Source of the DNA: Paracandidimonas soli
Lineage (GTDB): Bacteria > Pseudomonadota > Gammaproteobacteria > Burkholderiales > Burkholderiaceae_B
Length of the DNA stretch: 64,000 nt
Reading direction: 5' to 3'
NCBI RefSeq assembly: GCF_004342005.1
Contig: NZ_SMBX01000002.1
Location: forward strand, 558,001 to 622,000
Below the pieces are notes generated by a model that was given only the letters and a program-made list of their open reading frames with translations, was not told where the DNA came from and ran no database searches. The translations under genes were made by a program, and so were the position numbers. This document shows positions 63,280-64,000 of this stretch, piece by piece. The first letter of the stretch is position 1, and the number at the start of each line of letters is the position of its first letter.

Positions 63280-64000
63280 TCAGTTTATTACATTTGTTGC
63301 TGCTGATTTACCAAGCAACTCCGCCACCCAACCAGGATGCGCCAGATACCATCGCACCGTTTTCTCCAGGCCCGCTTCGAAGGATTCCAGCGGCTGCCAG
63401 CCCAATTCCTCGCGCAGCCTGCCCGCATCCAGCGCATAGCGCCGGTCATGTCCCATTCTGTCCTCGACGTGCGTGATCTGCCTTGCGTAGGGTGCGCCGT
63501 CGCCCCTGGGACTCAGCCTGTCGAGCAGGCGGCAGACTTCGTGGACGACTGACAGATTGGTGCGCTCGCAATTGCCGCCGATATTGTAGGCCCTGCCCGG
63601 AAGACCCTTCTCCAGCACCGCGCGGACGGCCCTGCAGTGGTCCGATACGTGGATCCAGTCCCTCACCTGCAGTCCGTCGCCATAGATGGGCAGAGGCTTG
63701 CCTTCCAGCGCCTGCAGCAGAATCCTGGGAATCAGTTTTTCCGGGAACTGGAAAGGCCCATAGTTGTTGGAGCAATTCGTGGTCAATACCGGCAGGCCGT
63801 AAGTGCAGTGATACGAGCGCACGAGGTGGTCCCCCGCCGCCTTGCTGGCCGAATAGGGATTGCGCGGCGCATAGGCCCCGGACTCGTCCACGGGCGCTGC
63901 TTCCGGCGGCAGCGAGCCATAGACCTCGTCGGTGGATATCTGCAGGAAGCGGAAATGCTCGCGCGCACCCGCATCCTGCGCCAGCCAATACGCGCGCACG
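63280..64000 (-). CDS. rfbB: dTDP-glucose 4,6-dehydratase (5'-truncated by window)
   Basis: C-terminal 240 residues; the frame runs off the right edge, so about 110 N-terminal residues with the NAD glycine motif are outside. The catalytic STDEVYG (Thr-Asp-Glu) and YSASKAAGDHLVRSYH (Tyr and Lys) are visible, as are NCSNNYGPFQFPEKLIPRI and GLQVRDWIHVSDHC. It makes dTDP-4-keto-6-deoxyglucose, the precursor of dTDP-rhamnose and other deoxysugars for LPS or polysaccharide. This may be the edge of a surface-polysaccharide locus beyond the window. Confidence 0.93.
   Translation of the reverse strand, partial: VRAYWLAQDAGAREHFRFLQISTDEVYGSLPPEAAPVDESGAYAPRNPYSASKAAGDHLVRSYHCTYGLPVLTTNCSNNYGPFQFPEKLIPRILLQALEGKPLPIYGDGLQVRDWIHVSDHCRAVRAVLEKGLPGRAYNIGGNCERTNLSVVHEVCRLLDRLSPRGDGAPYARQITHVEDRMGHDRRYALDAGRLREELGWQPLESFEAGLEKTVRWYLAHPGWVAELLGKSAATNVIN

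Noticed and set aside
1..64000. Search for CRISPR arrays, phage genes, complete insertion sequences, toxin-antitoxin pairs and defence genes
   Set aside because: No regularly spaced repeats, transposases, integrases or defence-type domains were recognised; the window is mainly conserved chromosomal genes.

Overview
The window is a compact, GC-rich chromosomal segment of a betaproteobacterium, most likely a Burkholderiales member of the Alcaligenaceae (Bordetella/Achromobacter/Pusillimonas type). This rests on gene content and order: folC-SPOR protein-cvpA-purF, leuC-leuD-leuB-asd-fimV-truA-trpF, aceE-aceF-lpdA with a lipoyl domain on E3, gmk-rpoZ-spoT, and a TctAB transporter. It is an inference; no database search was run.

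Layout. 1-7.1 kb: 3' part of glnD, dsbB, then (minus strand) folC, a SPOR protein, cvpA and purF. 7.3-13.6 kb: a small ribbon-helix-helix-like protein and the pyruvate dehydrogenase operon aceE-aceF-lpdA (minus). 13.9-19.2 kb (plus): a PAS sensor kinase, a FixJ-type regulator and folD joined by 4-nt overlaps, then an M3 oligopeptidase. 19.2-21.7 kb: a copper patch (SCO protein, copZ, cueR with a clear MerR-type promoter), an isolated FlhE-like protein and a nitroreductase. 21.8-28.5 kb (minus): an RND efflux operon (MFP-RND-OMF) with pdxJ coupled to its end. 28.7-32.6 kb (minus): an ABC importer of the TrpX/COG2984 type and a spermidine-synthase-like protein. 32.8-36.8 kb (plus): xth, gmk, rpoZ, spoT. 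37-41.4 kb (minus): tctB-tctA without tctC, and an OmpR-type two-component system. 41.5-44.5 kb: an SmvA-like exporter, a LolD/YbbA-like ATPase divergent from tesA, and tRNA-Val(GAC). 44.6-54.5 kb (minus): entericidin, tehB, a LysR regulator, then trpF, truA, fimV, asd, leuB, leuD, leuC. 54.6-64 kb: an M48 lipoprotein protease, aroC, selO, a DUF2069 protein, a YihY-family protein, a CBS protein, dusA, lexA with an SOS box, a secreted hypothetical protein and the 3' part of rfbB.

Most of the window is housekeeping. The least ordinary signals are: (i) a dispersed 72-bp repeat whose copies begin exactly on the stop codon of three unrelated genes (the spermidine-synthase-like gene, aroC and selO); (ii) the copZ/cueR control region, where a 14-nt promoter segment is repeated in mirror orientation; (iii) unusual gene couplings, with pdxJ in the efflux operon and folD behind a two-component system; (iv) a long perfect hairpin in front of an orphan tctBA pair; and (v) an ancestral leu-asd-fimV-truA-trp-accD-folC-purF superoperon split into two blocks about 40 kb apart. 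I found no phage, complete insertion sequence, CRISPR array or obvious new defence system.
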